The translations under genes were made by a program, and so were the position numbers. From Hansfordia pulvinata (taxonomy: Eukaryota > Ascomycota > Sordariomycetes > Xylariales), in NCBI GenBank assembly GCA_006538405.1, contig BJKQ01000002.1, positions 3,596,001-3,660,000 on the forward strand: DNA of 64,000 nt, written 5' to 3'. Shown here piece by piece: positions 21,931 through 33,030 of this stretch. Below the pieces are notes generated by a model, which was not told where the DNA came from, made no database searches, and was given only the letters and a program-made list of their open reading frames with translations. Positions within the stretch are counted from its first letter, which is position 1. Every line of letters begins with the position of its first letter.

Positions 21931-24773
21931 TCACGGCAAGACGGTCTCGAGCGGCAACTTGCGGCTGGAGGGACCAACGTAGACCGTCTTGGGATGCTCC
22001 GAAATGACCCAATCCTGGCGATCCGTGTCCCAGCCGCTGAGGTCGCGGCGCGTCAGGGCAGCGCGGAACTCGACGGTCTGGCCGGGCGCGATGCTATGCA
22101 GACGGTCAAATCCGCGCAGGACAACAGGAGGATCCTCGGGTCCGCCGAGCGACAAATACAACTGCGGTACCTCGTCGCCCGCCACCTTGCCCGTGTTGGT
22201 GATCTTGGCGGTGACGGTGTACAGAGTGTCCCAAAGCTGGGGGTTGCCGCCTGGCAGGTCTGTCACGTCGGGTCCGGCGGCAGCCAGCGGCTGCGCAGCG
22301 TCATCTCCAGAGTGCGGTGGGGGGAAGCTGTCGACCTTCTTGCCGTAGTCGCCGTCACCGGATGCCGACTCGGCGTCGGTGGTGTTCAGGTATGGGTAGA
22401 TGTATTGGTAAATGTAGCGGAACGACGACTCGGGGAAAAGGTAGTCCTTGAGGTCCTTGGAGAAGCTGCCGAACCTGGGCGCCGGCTCCGTCTTGCCCAC
22501 GGTCGCCTTGTACGGCTCGGCCGTCTCCTTCTGAATCTGAAGGTCCGAGTACTTGAAGCTCGTGTAGCTGAGGCCGTGTCCAAACTCGAAGATGGGCTTG
22601 ATTTTTTGAGAGTCAATGTATCTGTAGTCAATGTTGACTCCCTCGGTAAAGTCGAGTTGTGGTGCGTCGTTCCCGTTGTTGGGTTCGTACAGGACCTCGG
22701 CGCCGTAGTCAGCCCGCTCCGCAGCCCAAGAAAAGGGAGTTCTTGCCGCCGGGTTCACGCGTCCGTACAGAACGTCCGCAATCGAGCGACCACTCTCTTG
22801 GCCGGGAAGGCCAGCCCAGAGAATGGCCGTCACGTTGGACGAGTCATACCAGTCGCCCACCAGAGTAGGTCCAACAGAGTGGATAACGACACTGTGCGAA
22901 GGTTAGCTTTGAACAAAAGGGGTTGCGCCAGAAAGCATCGTACATGGTGTTGTTGCACACGGAAGATACGTTCTTGATGAGAGCGTCTCCGTCGCGCCAA
23001 AGGGTCAGATTTTTTCTGTCCCCCACGTTGTTGTCGACGTCGATGAACCCCTCTCCGGAGTCGGCATTGACAAACACCAAGGCCGTCACATCATCCTGGG
23101 AGACCAGGGACTGGATCTGGCTGTCGGCGTAGTTGTTGAAAATGGCCTCGACGCGCGTGTGGTCCTCGATAGCCTGCAGGTTGATTGCTTCGGCAGGGGT
23201 GACCAGGTAGGGGAACTCGGCGGTTCCGGAGCCCCAAGCCATCGCCAATGTCCCATTATCACAGCCGCGGTTGTCACAGCCATTGGGGCCGTCAGGGTTT
23301 GGGCCAGCATCCTCGCCAACAACGGCCAGGAACTTGGGCTTGTTGAGGGGCAAAGCACCCTTGTTCTTCAGAAGAACAGTCGACTTGGCGCCTATCTCGC
23401 GGATCAGCTCGCCGTGGTTCTCCTGCACGTCGACATGCCAATTGATCTGCTGGACATCCTCGCCTGCGGCATAGTGAAGAGGACCGTACGTGTCCTTGGT
23501 CCAGGAGCTGAAGTTGATATCGGGCTGATCGAGCGTGTTTCCAACCTTGAAGAAGGCGGCCATGATTCTCATCGCCATATCATCCACGCGATACTGCGGG
23601 ACGGTGCCGTTGAGCACGGCAAGGGTCAGGTTTGCGCCCCAGTAGCTGCGCCCAGTGTTGAACTCGGTGTCGCCGGGCATGGACATGTCGAGGCCGGCGA
23701 CGGCGCTGGACACACCGCTGTGGTGCGCCTGCCAGTCGCTCATGACAAAGCCCTGGAAGCCCAGTTCGGTCTTCAAAAGCCCGTTGAGGAGCCTGGAGTT
23801 CTGGCAAGAGTAAGAGTTGTTGACCTGCGTGTAGGCGCACATGACGGAGCCCAGGCCGGCGCGGACAGCGTCGGCAAAGGGCCACATGTAAAGCTCGTGC
23901 ATAGTCTTGTCGTCAATGTTGGCCGAGGCCGTGGCGGAGATGTTGATGCCGCGCTGCTGAGACTCGCCGACCTGCCGAAAGTGTTCTGTTCTCAGTCAGC
24001 AACCTGCAGGGGCGTGGCCCAGAGATGGCTGTGTACCTACCTTGTTCATTGCCAATAAAGTGCTTTGCGCAGGCGACAACTCCAGCATCCTGCATGCCTT
24101 TCACCGTCTCGGCCATGGCAACACCCGTCAGGTAAGGGTCGACGCTGAAGCCTTCCCAATTTCTTCCGCCCTCCGGGGCGCGCCCCAGGGGCCCTGCGAC
24201 GGGGCCCAGCGCAACGTTGACACCCTTGCCTTTGTGCTCGTCTCCCATGGCTTTCCCTCGCTGGTACATGAGTTTTCTGTCGAAGCTGGCGGCTACGGTC
24301 TGGCCGCTACTGAAGGCCGAGTTGTACTCGGTATTCCGCAGTCCCAGGGGGCCATCCTGCATGCAGAGACTGCGTAGTCCCAGTCGAGGGACCGCGCCGA
24401 CCTGTCCGACACATTGCTCGCCCTCCCAGCTGCCGCCATGTCAGTTGATCAGCCGTACGGGGGATCGGTAGCTGGGACTTACCCGGTGCCCGTGGTCAGG
24501 TTCACCTTCTCCAAAAGCGTCATCTGGCTGACAAAGTCTTTGGCCCGGGCATAGGCATCTTCCCACCCTTGGGCATGGGGGTTCATCCAGGGAGAGGGAT
24601 AGAAGGGGGCGGAGAAGCGCGAGTCATCTCGCGGAGCAAGCTGCTGCGGTCAGAAGCTGCGGGTTCGGGGGATTGTATGGGAAGCGGGAACCCACCATGC
24701 GGCTTTGGACAGAATCCAAGGCCGAGGCGGCAGCGGAGCCCGCCGCAAGAGCAAAGAGGTTGGCAGAGCGCAT
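21931..24773 (-). CDS. Secreted GH3 beta-glucosidase (876 aa)
   Basis: Five exons: 24773-24696, 24643-24483, 24429-24041, 23985-22944 and 22891-21931. Introns are 52-55 nt and all frames close. Residues 1 to about 19 are a signal peptide. The (beta/alpha)8 domain contains MTLLEKVNLTTGTGW, MQDGPLGLR, KHFIGNEQEHFRQ and GFVMSDWQAHHSG, with Asp293 in the SDW motif as the expected nucleophile. The second domain holds KNKGALPL and the NADSGEGF motif, where the Glu matches the acid/base position of fungal enzymes. A fibronectin-III-like domain closes the protein (LYTVTAKITNTGKVAGDEVPQLYL), with the family ending VYVGPSSRKLPL. Length and domain order fit fungal BGL1/Cel3-type enzymes, which release glucose from cellobiose and other beta-glucosides outside the cell. 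Several N-x-S/T sites suggest N-glycosylation. Exact substrate preference cannot be read from sequence. No cellulose genes lie beside it. Confidence 0.95.
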
Positions 24774-25579
24774 GGCGCCGGCTGTATGCTGTTTATGTCG
24801 TGAAGGATCAGGACATCGGCTTGATGCAGTTGAGGGGTGATATCAGATTGTGCTCTTGCCCAGCGTCCAGCAGACGGACGAGACGAGACCAGCGATTCGG
24901 GGCAGGAGGGAGCGAGGCTTGTTTATATCGGCCATCGTGACGGGCAGCAGCGCGGAGCCAACCGCAACCAGCCGGTCAGAGCCACAACGCCCGCCTTCTT
25001 CCCCAGCGGCCGGAGTGGGTACGAGGAGTAGCAGTCACCAGGCACAAGCTGGGGACATTGGGGATCCCTGCTTCGCGCGCGTGGGGAAATCACCACGGGG
25101 GGGGGGGGCCGGCGCGCGGGCACTGCTACGCTACCGTGGCGCGCCTAATGATGTACGGTACTCGTACCCATCTCGAGGTGAGGTGAGCGACTATGACGAC
25201 TGTGGTGGTGGTCCGGCTCGATGGGCTCGTACGAGTTACTCGTGCGGAGTAGGCGACGGCGGCAGGGATCCCGACTCGCAGCTTGACCAAGTGCGATATT
25301 TGCTCTGCGTGCCTCGAGTGGCACCAGTGCATTCTCGGCGTGGCCCGCGGGCTTGGCGCGTTGGCGTTTCTCGCGCGCTGTGTTGTCGGACATGGCTGCT
25401 CTTGGCCTGGCGGGGTCGCTTTGCGCTTTGCGGGGTTGGATCGTGGCCCATTGGTCACGAGCTGTGGCCGGCAGTCGTAGGGAGGTGAAGTGGTCGACAA
25501 ATAGTCCAACATTGGTGGTGGTGGTGGTGGTGGTGGTGGTGAGGATGATTCAGGCACCGCTGCTGCCAGCATTGTGTGC

Positions 25580-25601
25580 AGGTACTCGTGCGAGTACCTG
25601 T
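25580..25601. repeat. Perfect inverted repeat built from the dispersed octamer core
   Basis: The left arm CAGGTACTCG and right arm CGAGTACCTG are exact complements separated only by TG. The arms contain the core GTACTCG/CGAGTAC shared with the dispersed TACGAGTA motif. Confidence 0.9.
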
Positions 25602-25835
25602 GGTACATGGAAGTGCCCAAGTTCATGCCCGCGCGCAGGTAGGTCCATGTATACATGTATCTCTCCATATAGCCGTGCAAAGTATATACAATGTACCTGA
25701 CAGGCCGCGACTTGATCGAATGCTGCCAGCATACGAGTACTGGACTCGATGTCCACGATCGGGATAATGAATAGCTACTTGTACCCCATGAAGACCAATC
25801 ACATCCAATGCTGGATCTTTGTTATTCAATTTGTG

Positions 25836-25849
25836 TACGAGTACTCGTA
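25836..25849. repeat. Perfect 14-nt palindrome TACGAGTACTCGTA
   Basis: Two copies of the dispersed octamer on opposite strands overlap to form a self-complementary 14-mer. It may be a full site for a dimeric binding protein; that is inference. Confidence 0.9.
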
Positions 25850-28659
25850 GGAGTGCTGGCTGAGCCAAGCTCGGAGTGAAGCCACCTTACTACCAACAGC
25901 ATTGATGGAGGGCACCGCAGCCCGAAGTCTCAAGTCGGGCCTCGAGAGGTACTTGTACAGGAACAAAGTGGGCTACCAGAGGGTTCTACCGGAGTGCGCT
26001 AGGTGCCGAGGCCATCTCTGGGGTACCTAATCCATGCCGAACGCGCTAGAACGTAACCCCGTCCACCTCCAGTTTGTTTCCTTGATCGTCACCCATACCT
26101 TACCGCGTACCGCCCTTCATCACGACAATTTCATTTCATCAGAGTACTCGTAGTCCATACCCCGAGTCCCTTTGGGGAAACCTCGGGCACTTGAACGAGG
26201 CCTGCAAAGTCCCTCTAGACAAGTCCCAGTCACTTTGTCTCCCTTCGCACCCCGTCCCCTCGCCGCCGGCTTCGCCTGCTCGGAAGGACGCTAAGAAGAC
26301 CGCATGGATGCCTACCTCCATGTCAGCTTCCGACGCGTTGCCCATCACCGCCTAGGCCAACGTGCAAGATTCATCCAGCTGACAACCACGGCAGCACAGA
26401 AGGGCCGATTCGAACCTGCGCGCCCATGAACCTCCCAGGGTTCATTGTCGCTTTTCCTGCTCGTCGACCCTGCCAATTCCCTCAGTGCGGGGCTCGCTAC
26501 CTACCTTACCTACTCACTCTGCCGCCAGTCCCCGCGAGAAGGCTGGAATCTCACCGTCGTCATCCGTGGCTTGCCGAGTTCCTGAGGCACCCAATTGGCG
26601 CGCGCGCAAGGTCCGGCGTGCCCTGTCTTCTCAGCCGTCATGCGGTCCGGCGCGCCGGCACACGCTGATATGGAAGTCGAAGTCAAGCGAGGGTGGTATG
26701 GACGGTCGCGAGGATTCGGTGTGAGCCCAGGACCAACGCGACGCGTCGTTGAAGGCTGTCTCACCTGAATCTCTTCTCTTCTCCGCACCTACATACAGAC
26801 AGACATGCTTACACATCCCACTGGAGAAATGCTCTTGGTATCTTGAGCCGATCCAATGCAGCTCTGTCCTTTCCACACCACTGACTGCCCCCGCCTCCGG
26901 GAGGCCTTGTCCCAGAATTCACACCGCGGGGCGTGCCGGCCCCCGGCCGGCCCCCGCAGCTCGCCTGTGGAGCTGCCCTGGCCGGTCCAGGGTTACATGG
27001 CGGCACGAGGGCCGAATACCCCGGCCGGGTAATCAAGCCGGGTAATCAGACTTGGCTTGGGGCCAGACGAACTGCGGCCGCGCTGTCCTTCGTCGTTGGT
27101 GATCTCTCCCCGCCTCCTCCGCCCCCATCCTCCCCGCAGAGCGAACAGGACTGCGGGGTCCCTGGAACTATCATCTGGGCCACTTGCCGCCTGTTCGGGC
27201 CTACTCTCCGGGGCCAAGGCCTGCCTGGTGTTGGCATTGGAAAAATCGTACCGGTCAGAGAGCAAGGGCTGAAAGCTCAGCATTCCGGCCAGCAACCAAT
27301 CTACGAGTATGCATGTGGCTAAACATCGGCAGAAGAGTTGCTTGACTCGAACCGGTGGCCCTCGCAGGTGAACCCATGCGCTGGGCCACGATTGGACAGT
27401 CATTGCCAGCGACAACACCAAACACCGTTCCGTTGACCACCGACTCGGGCCACGGCATTGTTCCGCACACTCAACCTCCGTCTTGCAACGACCCGGCAGG
27501 CGGAAGCCGAAGTCCTTGATTCACTCCCGACTCAGTGCCCAACTCTACAGACAGCCAAGCCCTCTCCCTCTCTAGAATTTCGAGTATCCATGGATATCGC
27601 ATCTGCGATAACTAGCTGCCGGTCACTGCAACGCATGTTGTAACACCAGGAGGTATATTCTGTCCTGCCGGAAAACGCGTAACCTCCATGAATCGAAGGA
27701 CTGGGGGGGTCTCTCTTCCGCCGAAGTCTCGAATTGCCAGTAGATCAATCCTGATCGCTAAGCCTCGTCCAGAAAAAGTAGGCAGTGTGGAACAAGGGTC
27801 CGACGGCGTATCGTGGAAGCCACCCAGAAGGGGGAAAGTCCCAAGTCGATGAGACAACAGCTGCAGAACTCTCGTAACGGTCCGCAGACAACAAGACAAG
27901 ACAATGTCTCAAGCCGTTAGGTGACGCGCTGTCGCATCTCAGGCACTGAGTCTATCGGATTCCTGACGCAGAAGGTTGAACGCGCCTCGGGGACGCCATG
28001 AAACCACTGGCCAATGAGGTCTCCTGTAAGCAGCAGAGCAGAAGTCAAACCCGAGGAACGCCGCGTCAACGGGTGCCCTTCCCCGTGTGAGCTGCACCCC
28101 GCCAGCAGGTCCTATCTCCCGGGCTTCTACCGAACGCGACGGCAAGGAGAGGAGTCTCAGACTCTGGCAAGGCAAGGCCGGCTATCTGCTTGCCGCCCAG
28201 TTTGGTTGGCTTGAGCTTTGCGATAATTCGCGAGCCAACCCCAGCCAAACATGGCCAGATTGGGTGGCGGAACTCTTGCTACGTCGATTGTCACGTCACG
28301 TGTTGCTCTCAACCAATTCCTTCATTCACAGTAACATTTCTACTTCATGTCTCTTGGGGATACTACGAAGGGAGGACAGGCTGTGCTGCGCGGATCTGTA
28401 CAGACTCCACAACTATGATCGTCCTTTGTGCCTAAATAGCAAGACATTTCGTCAGTGAGGCAGAGATCTGGACATCAAAAAACCACGTAGCCAAGAAAAG
28501 TTCGGTATGCATATTAATTTAAGAGTAAGAGCCTAGATATACGTATATCTTATCTGTGTTATCGCATAAACATTATGTAAGAGAAGAGAGAATAGCCCAT
28601 TCCTCGAGAGAGAGAGGGAGAGACAGAGAAGCACACGTCAACAGCAAAGAGGGGGAGGA

Positions 28660-30183
28660 TCAAGTCGCGAAGGAGTCGACGACGTTGAGGTAGAAGGCGT
28701 TGCTCCTCCCGTACCGGTCACGGGTGGCCTTGTACTGGTAGCAGCCGGGCTGGTCGGGCACGGGGATGGAGACGGCGCCCTGGGCGTCGCTGTCGAGCCC
28801 CGCGATGGTGGCGCCGCCGACGGGCTGGCCGGCGCCGCTGTTGGGGTCGATGGAGGTGACGACGATGGAGACGGCGCCCTTGCCGGCCTCGGCGACGGCC
28901 CAGTCGGGCTGCACGCGAAGCAGGCCCTGCTTGTTGAACGCGTCGTACAGCCACAGCCCGCGGTCGCCCGCCACCGCGGGCTCCTGGCAGCCGCCGCGGG
29001 ATGTGAACACCTCGTTCCTCAGCACGCCCCAGAACTGGTTGCCGGTCGACGCGCTGCCGCCGATGCTCGTGATGAAGAAGTCCTGGAACTGGTTGCTCCA
29101 GGAGCCGTCGAAGCCGAAGCCGGACTGCCGGCCCGCGTCCTGGATGCCCGTGGTCAGGGTGCCGCCGGGTTGGGGGTTGGCGCCGTTGTTGGTCCCGTCA
29201 CACAGGTGCGTGCCGCCCGAGGGCGTCGTGACGCTCTCGGGCCCCGTGGCGACGCAGCCCTCGAAGATGGTGCCCTCGGTGTCGCTGCCCTCGAGGCGCA
29301 GCAGCATGTCGACCGAGGGCGCCGCGACGGTCGAGGGGCAGGCGCGCTCGCCCGTCGCGCTGGCCGTGGCCGAGGCCGCCGGCGCGCCGCCGCAGTTGGA
29401 GGGCGCCGCCGCGCGGGTGACGGCGCCGCTGGCCGTGCAGGTCGTCGTCGGGCTGCCCGCCGCCGTGACCGTCGCCGTCGAGGTGCGGGTCGTCGTCGCC
29501 ACGCTCGTGCTCGTCGGCGCCGTCACGGTGGCCGTCTTGGTCACCGTCGGCGTCACCGTCGGCCGCACCAGGAAGCACTCGCAGGCCTTGCGCAGCTCCG
29601 CCGCCGACGGCTCGCGGCGGCAGCCGTGCGTGAGGAAGTCCGGGCGGCGCGCGGGGTAGCCGCGCTCCTCGATCACGTCGCCGCCGTCGTCGTCGTACTC
29701 GGCGGCGATGCTGCGCCTCCGCTCCGTCACCTCCGCCGCCGCCGTGTTGTGCGGGTAGTCGATGTGCGTCGTGGCGTCGACGACCACCGTCGTGCGGCAG
29801 TCGACGGCGCGGGTGCTGGCGCTGGTCGTGGTCGTGGTCGTCGTTGTCGTCAGGGTGCTGATGCTGGTGACGACCGCGGTGGCCGACTTGACGACGGTCG
29901 ACGTCTTGGTCACGGTGCACTTGGCGGTGACCGGCTTGGGCGAGCCGACCAGGCCCTGGCAGTAGCTCTGGACGACCGGCTTCAAGTCCTTGGGGATGGT
30001 GTTCTTGAAGAAGCACTGGTCTGTCGCGGTGGTTTATCTTGTGAGCCTCTCTGTATCTTGAGGAAGGGAACAGGTGCCAATCGTGTCTGAGAAGGGAAGC
30101 TTACCATAGGCACACCCCACAGCCACAGCGGCTGCTTGACCCGTGAGCAGGGCGCCGGCGGCGGCTGTCAAAGAGAGATGCAT
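28660..30183 (-). CDS. Secreted Thr/Ser-rich protein with DUF4430-like C-terminal region (479 aa)
   Basis: Exons are 30183-30105 and 30020-28660; the 84-nt intron (donor GTAAGC) closes in frame. Residues 1 to about 20 are a signal peptide. A short cysteine region follows (CAYDQCFF, then SYCQGL). Next come Thr/Val-rich mucin-like blocks typical of O-glycosylated fungal surface proteins. Between them lies a segment with polybasic sites (TERRRS, PARRP) that could be cut by a Kex2-type protease. From about residue 250 the chain becomes globular: it has an IFEGCV region, an LCDGTNNGANPQPG motif, QFQDFFITSIG, NQFWGVLRN and LWLYDAFNKQ. It ends with a beta-rich Gly/Val stretch (GATIAGLDSDAQG). The globular part resembles the DUF4430/transcobalamin-C-like module seen in other fungal surface proteins; I am only moderately sure of that link. 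Likely wall-associated or extracellular; no enzyme motif is seen. Confidence 0.8.
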
Positions 30184-31549
30184 TTTGGGCGCGTAAACTC
30201 GTGAGAGGCGTTGTTCTGCAGAAAGGAGGCTTGCTGGCGTTGCCGTGACTGGCTCAGATGGGATGAGGCGGAACATGACAGGTCCTCAGGGGTTATATAC
30301 CTGGCCCCCGTTGCTGTCAGCCAATTCCCGTCTCCCCTCTCCCCTCTCCCCTGACCGCCCGCCGCCCGCCGTACGACGCGCCGCCCATGCTGTCGCGTAT
30401 CTCGGTGTTGTTGTTGATGAGTTGTCCGGCGTGGTGGCGTTCTAGAAGCAGACCTGGAGCTGCTCAGCAGTATAGCGTCAGCCTCAAAACCCGGGGTTCA
30501 GGTAGTCCAGGCAAGCCACGTGCCAGCGCCCGATCAGCTTTCACCCTCCATGCCCGGTGGTCGATAGGGGCCGGCCCGCCCAGATCGTCGCCTCGCCCAG
30601 CTGGCCAGAGGGCTGGCCACGCCGACTAGCCCGCAACAGAACAGCTCCTGTCCTTAGCGTGCATGGTGGACATTGCGTTCGGGGCGTGTGGGCGTCTAGA
30701 TCGCCCATCGCCCGCCTGGACGGCGCCGCGACCAGGCGGACGGTGGGGCCGCCCGCAGTCGTCTTGGTTCTCCCCCGTCTCCCATCCTGTCCTGTCGGGA
30801 AGTGTACACGACCATCTCGAGACCCTCGGTGCCGACATGGCACGTCCTAGTTCAAGATGAAGCTATCGTGGGGCTTTCGAGCCCAAGGAGGCCTTTTCGG
30901 CGTTCGAGCCTGGAGTAAGTGGCTCGTTTGCTCTGCCACGCTTCGATACGAGGACGGAATTGCCTAACCACTGTCAACTTAGCTCAGGGCTCGCCAGTAT
31001 TCCCTGGACTCACCTGATCAATCGGGGCTGTGTCGCCGAGTTCGTGGCCTTTCTCCCAAAGCAACCTGGCCGTCTCGCGGGCTCGTTCGTAGAAGCAGCC
31101 AGAACTTCGTGGTGATAGTTCTCCATCGGTGTTTGAAGCCGGCTCTCTTCCCAAGCATCTGCTGAACAACCTGGATGTACGACCTCGCCATATTACCGAC
31201 GCTCTTGGCTCCAAGACTTGCGGTCCTTGCTTCTTTCTACCTACCCGTCAGCCGCCGCACGGATCGAGTGACTAAAGACCAAAGTCGTTCAGTACACTGA
31301 TTCCGTGGACTAATACGTGGTCGACTATCAACAGCTGGATACCTCTTCGATACGCGCGACCGTGAGTACGCTCCGTCTCTCGAAAAGAGAGTGGAAAGCC
31401 ATACGAGTAGTAGTGTTCGAATCGATGACAAGCAGCCAATGCCGAGTGGACTTACCAGGGGGGTCATGCAGGAGAACAGCCAAGGATAACCGTTCGTCAC
31501 GACGTGATTTGTGCGCATGAATGCTGTCGTGCGAGGCTGCAGTCCGTTT
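30184..31549. other. Intergenic, no gene supported
   Basis: Promoter of the Thr-rich secreted-protein gene and 3' flank of the AN1-APH gene. An octamer lies at 31402-31409. No conserved frame is seen. Confidence 0.5.
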
Positions 31550-33030
31550 TCAGGCCTTCTCCTCAAGCTTTTGTTCGTGCATCACGGTCTGCAGTCGATT
31601 GTCATCTCTCCATCTCGAGATGGCCGACGCCTTCCATTGTTCCCATGTGCTCTCTGTGTCGCTGTATGCTCCTCTGAGTCCATTGAATAGGTCGACGAAA
31701 GTCGGCATATCCGAAGGGCAATCAGGCCCCAGCGCGAAGAAGAATCTCTGCACCTTTCTGCTGTTCATGACATGATCCGAAAGATCTTGTCGGCCTTTCT
31801 CTTGGAACATGCGAGCTAGTTGCAATTCTTCTTGGGTCAACTCATTGGAACCATTGTAGAATTTATCGAGAGGCAGCATCATTAACGGGGAGCAGAAGGC
31901 CTCGGCAGCTGAGGCAGTCCTGGTCCACTCCCAATCTATGATTCCCACAATGTCGAAATCTTTGTTGACCAGGATATGATCGCCCTTGTCATCTGGATGC
32001 TTGAGAAAGAAGCGGCTCTCGCTCGCCTTGTCGGTGCAGAGGACATCGAGAACATCCAAGCGGAAGCGATGGGCCAGATAGGCATCTGCCGGGCGACAAG
32101 CCACCACTTCTCCGGCAGCTATCAGGGCGAGATATGACTCGGCCATGGCGTGGAACGCATCTGTCGGGGAGGAGAAGGGACCGAGGGGGCTCTTCGTCTC
32201 TGGCTGGAACATGTCCGGCTGTGCGAAACCTCGGACCTCGAATTGAGCCGGGTCACGGAGAGAAGCCATGAGCGAGCCCATGGAATCGAAGGGATGCCCT
32301 GCAATGTCCAGAGAGATGTCTACCATCTGTCGCATGAGGTGCTCCCTCTGTGCTGGGGTCGCCGCCCACCAATCAAGAGAAGTCCCGTCCACCTTTTCCA
32401 TGAGGATGTAGCCGACGCCGAGCTGGTTGCCTGCGTCCGATTCGCATGCCCAATCAAAGACGCGCGGTACTGGCACATTGGTGTGTCGGCCAAGATACAT
32501 CATGGTCGCGGCTTCGCTCTGCAGAACATAATCGCGTATTTCCAGTGGTGGCGTCGGTGGTCTGGCGAGGCGGAAGCGTGCGATCCATCTCAGTCCATCT
32601 TGGAAGACGATTTCCGCGTGACAGTTCTGGCCTCCCATCATGGCTGATACGTGTTTGCGTGACAGGTCCACTGTGCAAGGCACACCACCTCTAAGCATCG
32701 AGGCGCGGGCGCACAGCTTAGAGGCATCCAGCCGTTGAAGCAATGCATCAATATCGCGCGTCTCAGCGACGCCGTATCGATGGGCGAACGCGTCCCAGTC
32801 TTCCTGATGGAGAAAGAGAGTTAGTAGTCTTGTCAACACCACTGCCTTATGGTGATGCAGGATAGAGGGAATCCGGAGCGGACCTCGGGCTGTGGACACT
32901 TGTGCCATGGCCGTTGAAGATGAGTGCGGCAAAGGTGCTGGGCGCACAATAAGCAATCCCCGTCTCTTCGCACAGCTGCTCTGTCGCAAGCGTCGAAGTC
33001 GCAGCACCGCAGCGGCATGGTTGAGTACAA
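31550..33030 (-). CDS. AN1-type zinc finger fused to an aminoglycoside-phosphotransferase-like kinase domain (466 aa)
   Basis: Exon 1 is 33030-32884 (alternative ATG at 33018) and exon 2 is 32803-31550. Exon 2 begins after a textbook branch point and acceptor (CTAAC ... CATCAG), so the open frame running further upstream is intron plus 5' sequence, not coding. The donor is a non-consensus GTCCGC. Exon 1 encodes an AN1 finger: C10-x4-C15-x10-C26-x2-C29-x4-C34-x2-H37-x5-H43-x-C45, the ZFAND2/AIRAP spacing. After the splice the protein enters an APH/kinase-like fold. It has EAATMMYLGRHTNVPVPRVF, YILMEKVDGTSL, then HPDDKGDHILV at the catalytic-loop position and GIIDWEWT as the metal-binding segment. 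The usual HGDxxxxN loop reads HxD, with His in place of the Mg-binding Asn. Substrate is unknown; small-molecule or protein kinase activity is inference. No signal peptide, so probably cytosolic. Confidence 0.8.

Larger units (their letters stand above)
24774..28659. other. 3.9-kb gene-poor region
   Basis: Promoter side of the GH3 gene and 3' side of the Thr-rich secreted-protein gene. No gene is supported. It holds a dense octamer group (25159, 25732, 25836, 25842, 26145, 27302) and a 22-nt inverted repeat at 25580-25601. Other features are a poly-G tract near 25097-25108, a GGT repeat near 25514-25541 and a 16-nt palindrome at 28535-28550. Open frames are short and without motifs. Confidence 0.5.

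Noticed and set aside
21661..22977. 438-codon open frame on the + strand
   Set aside because: Antisense to the last exon of the GH3 beta-glucosidase; no motif of its own.
26400..26430. GGTTCGAATC-like T-loop on the - strand, possible tRNA
   Set aside because: The flanking bases do not pair as a T-stem and no matching acceptor stem is found. The same holds for a GGTTCGAGTC near 27343-27352.
28766..30090. Two overlapping long frames antisense to the Thr-rich secreted-protein gene
   Set aside because: They mirror the GC-rich codon pattern of the real gene and read as Arg/Ala/Gly low complexity.
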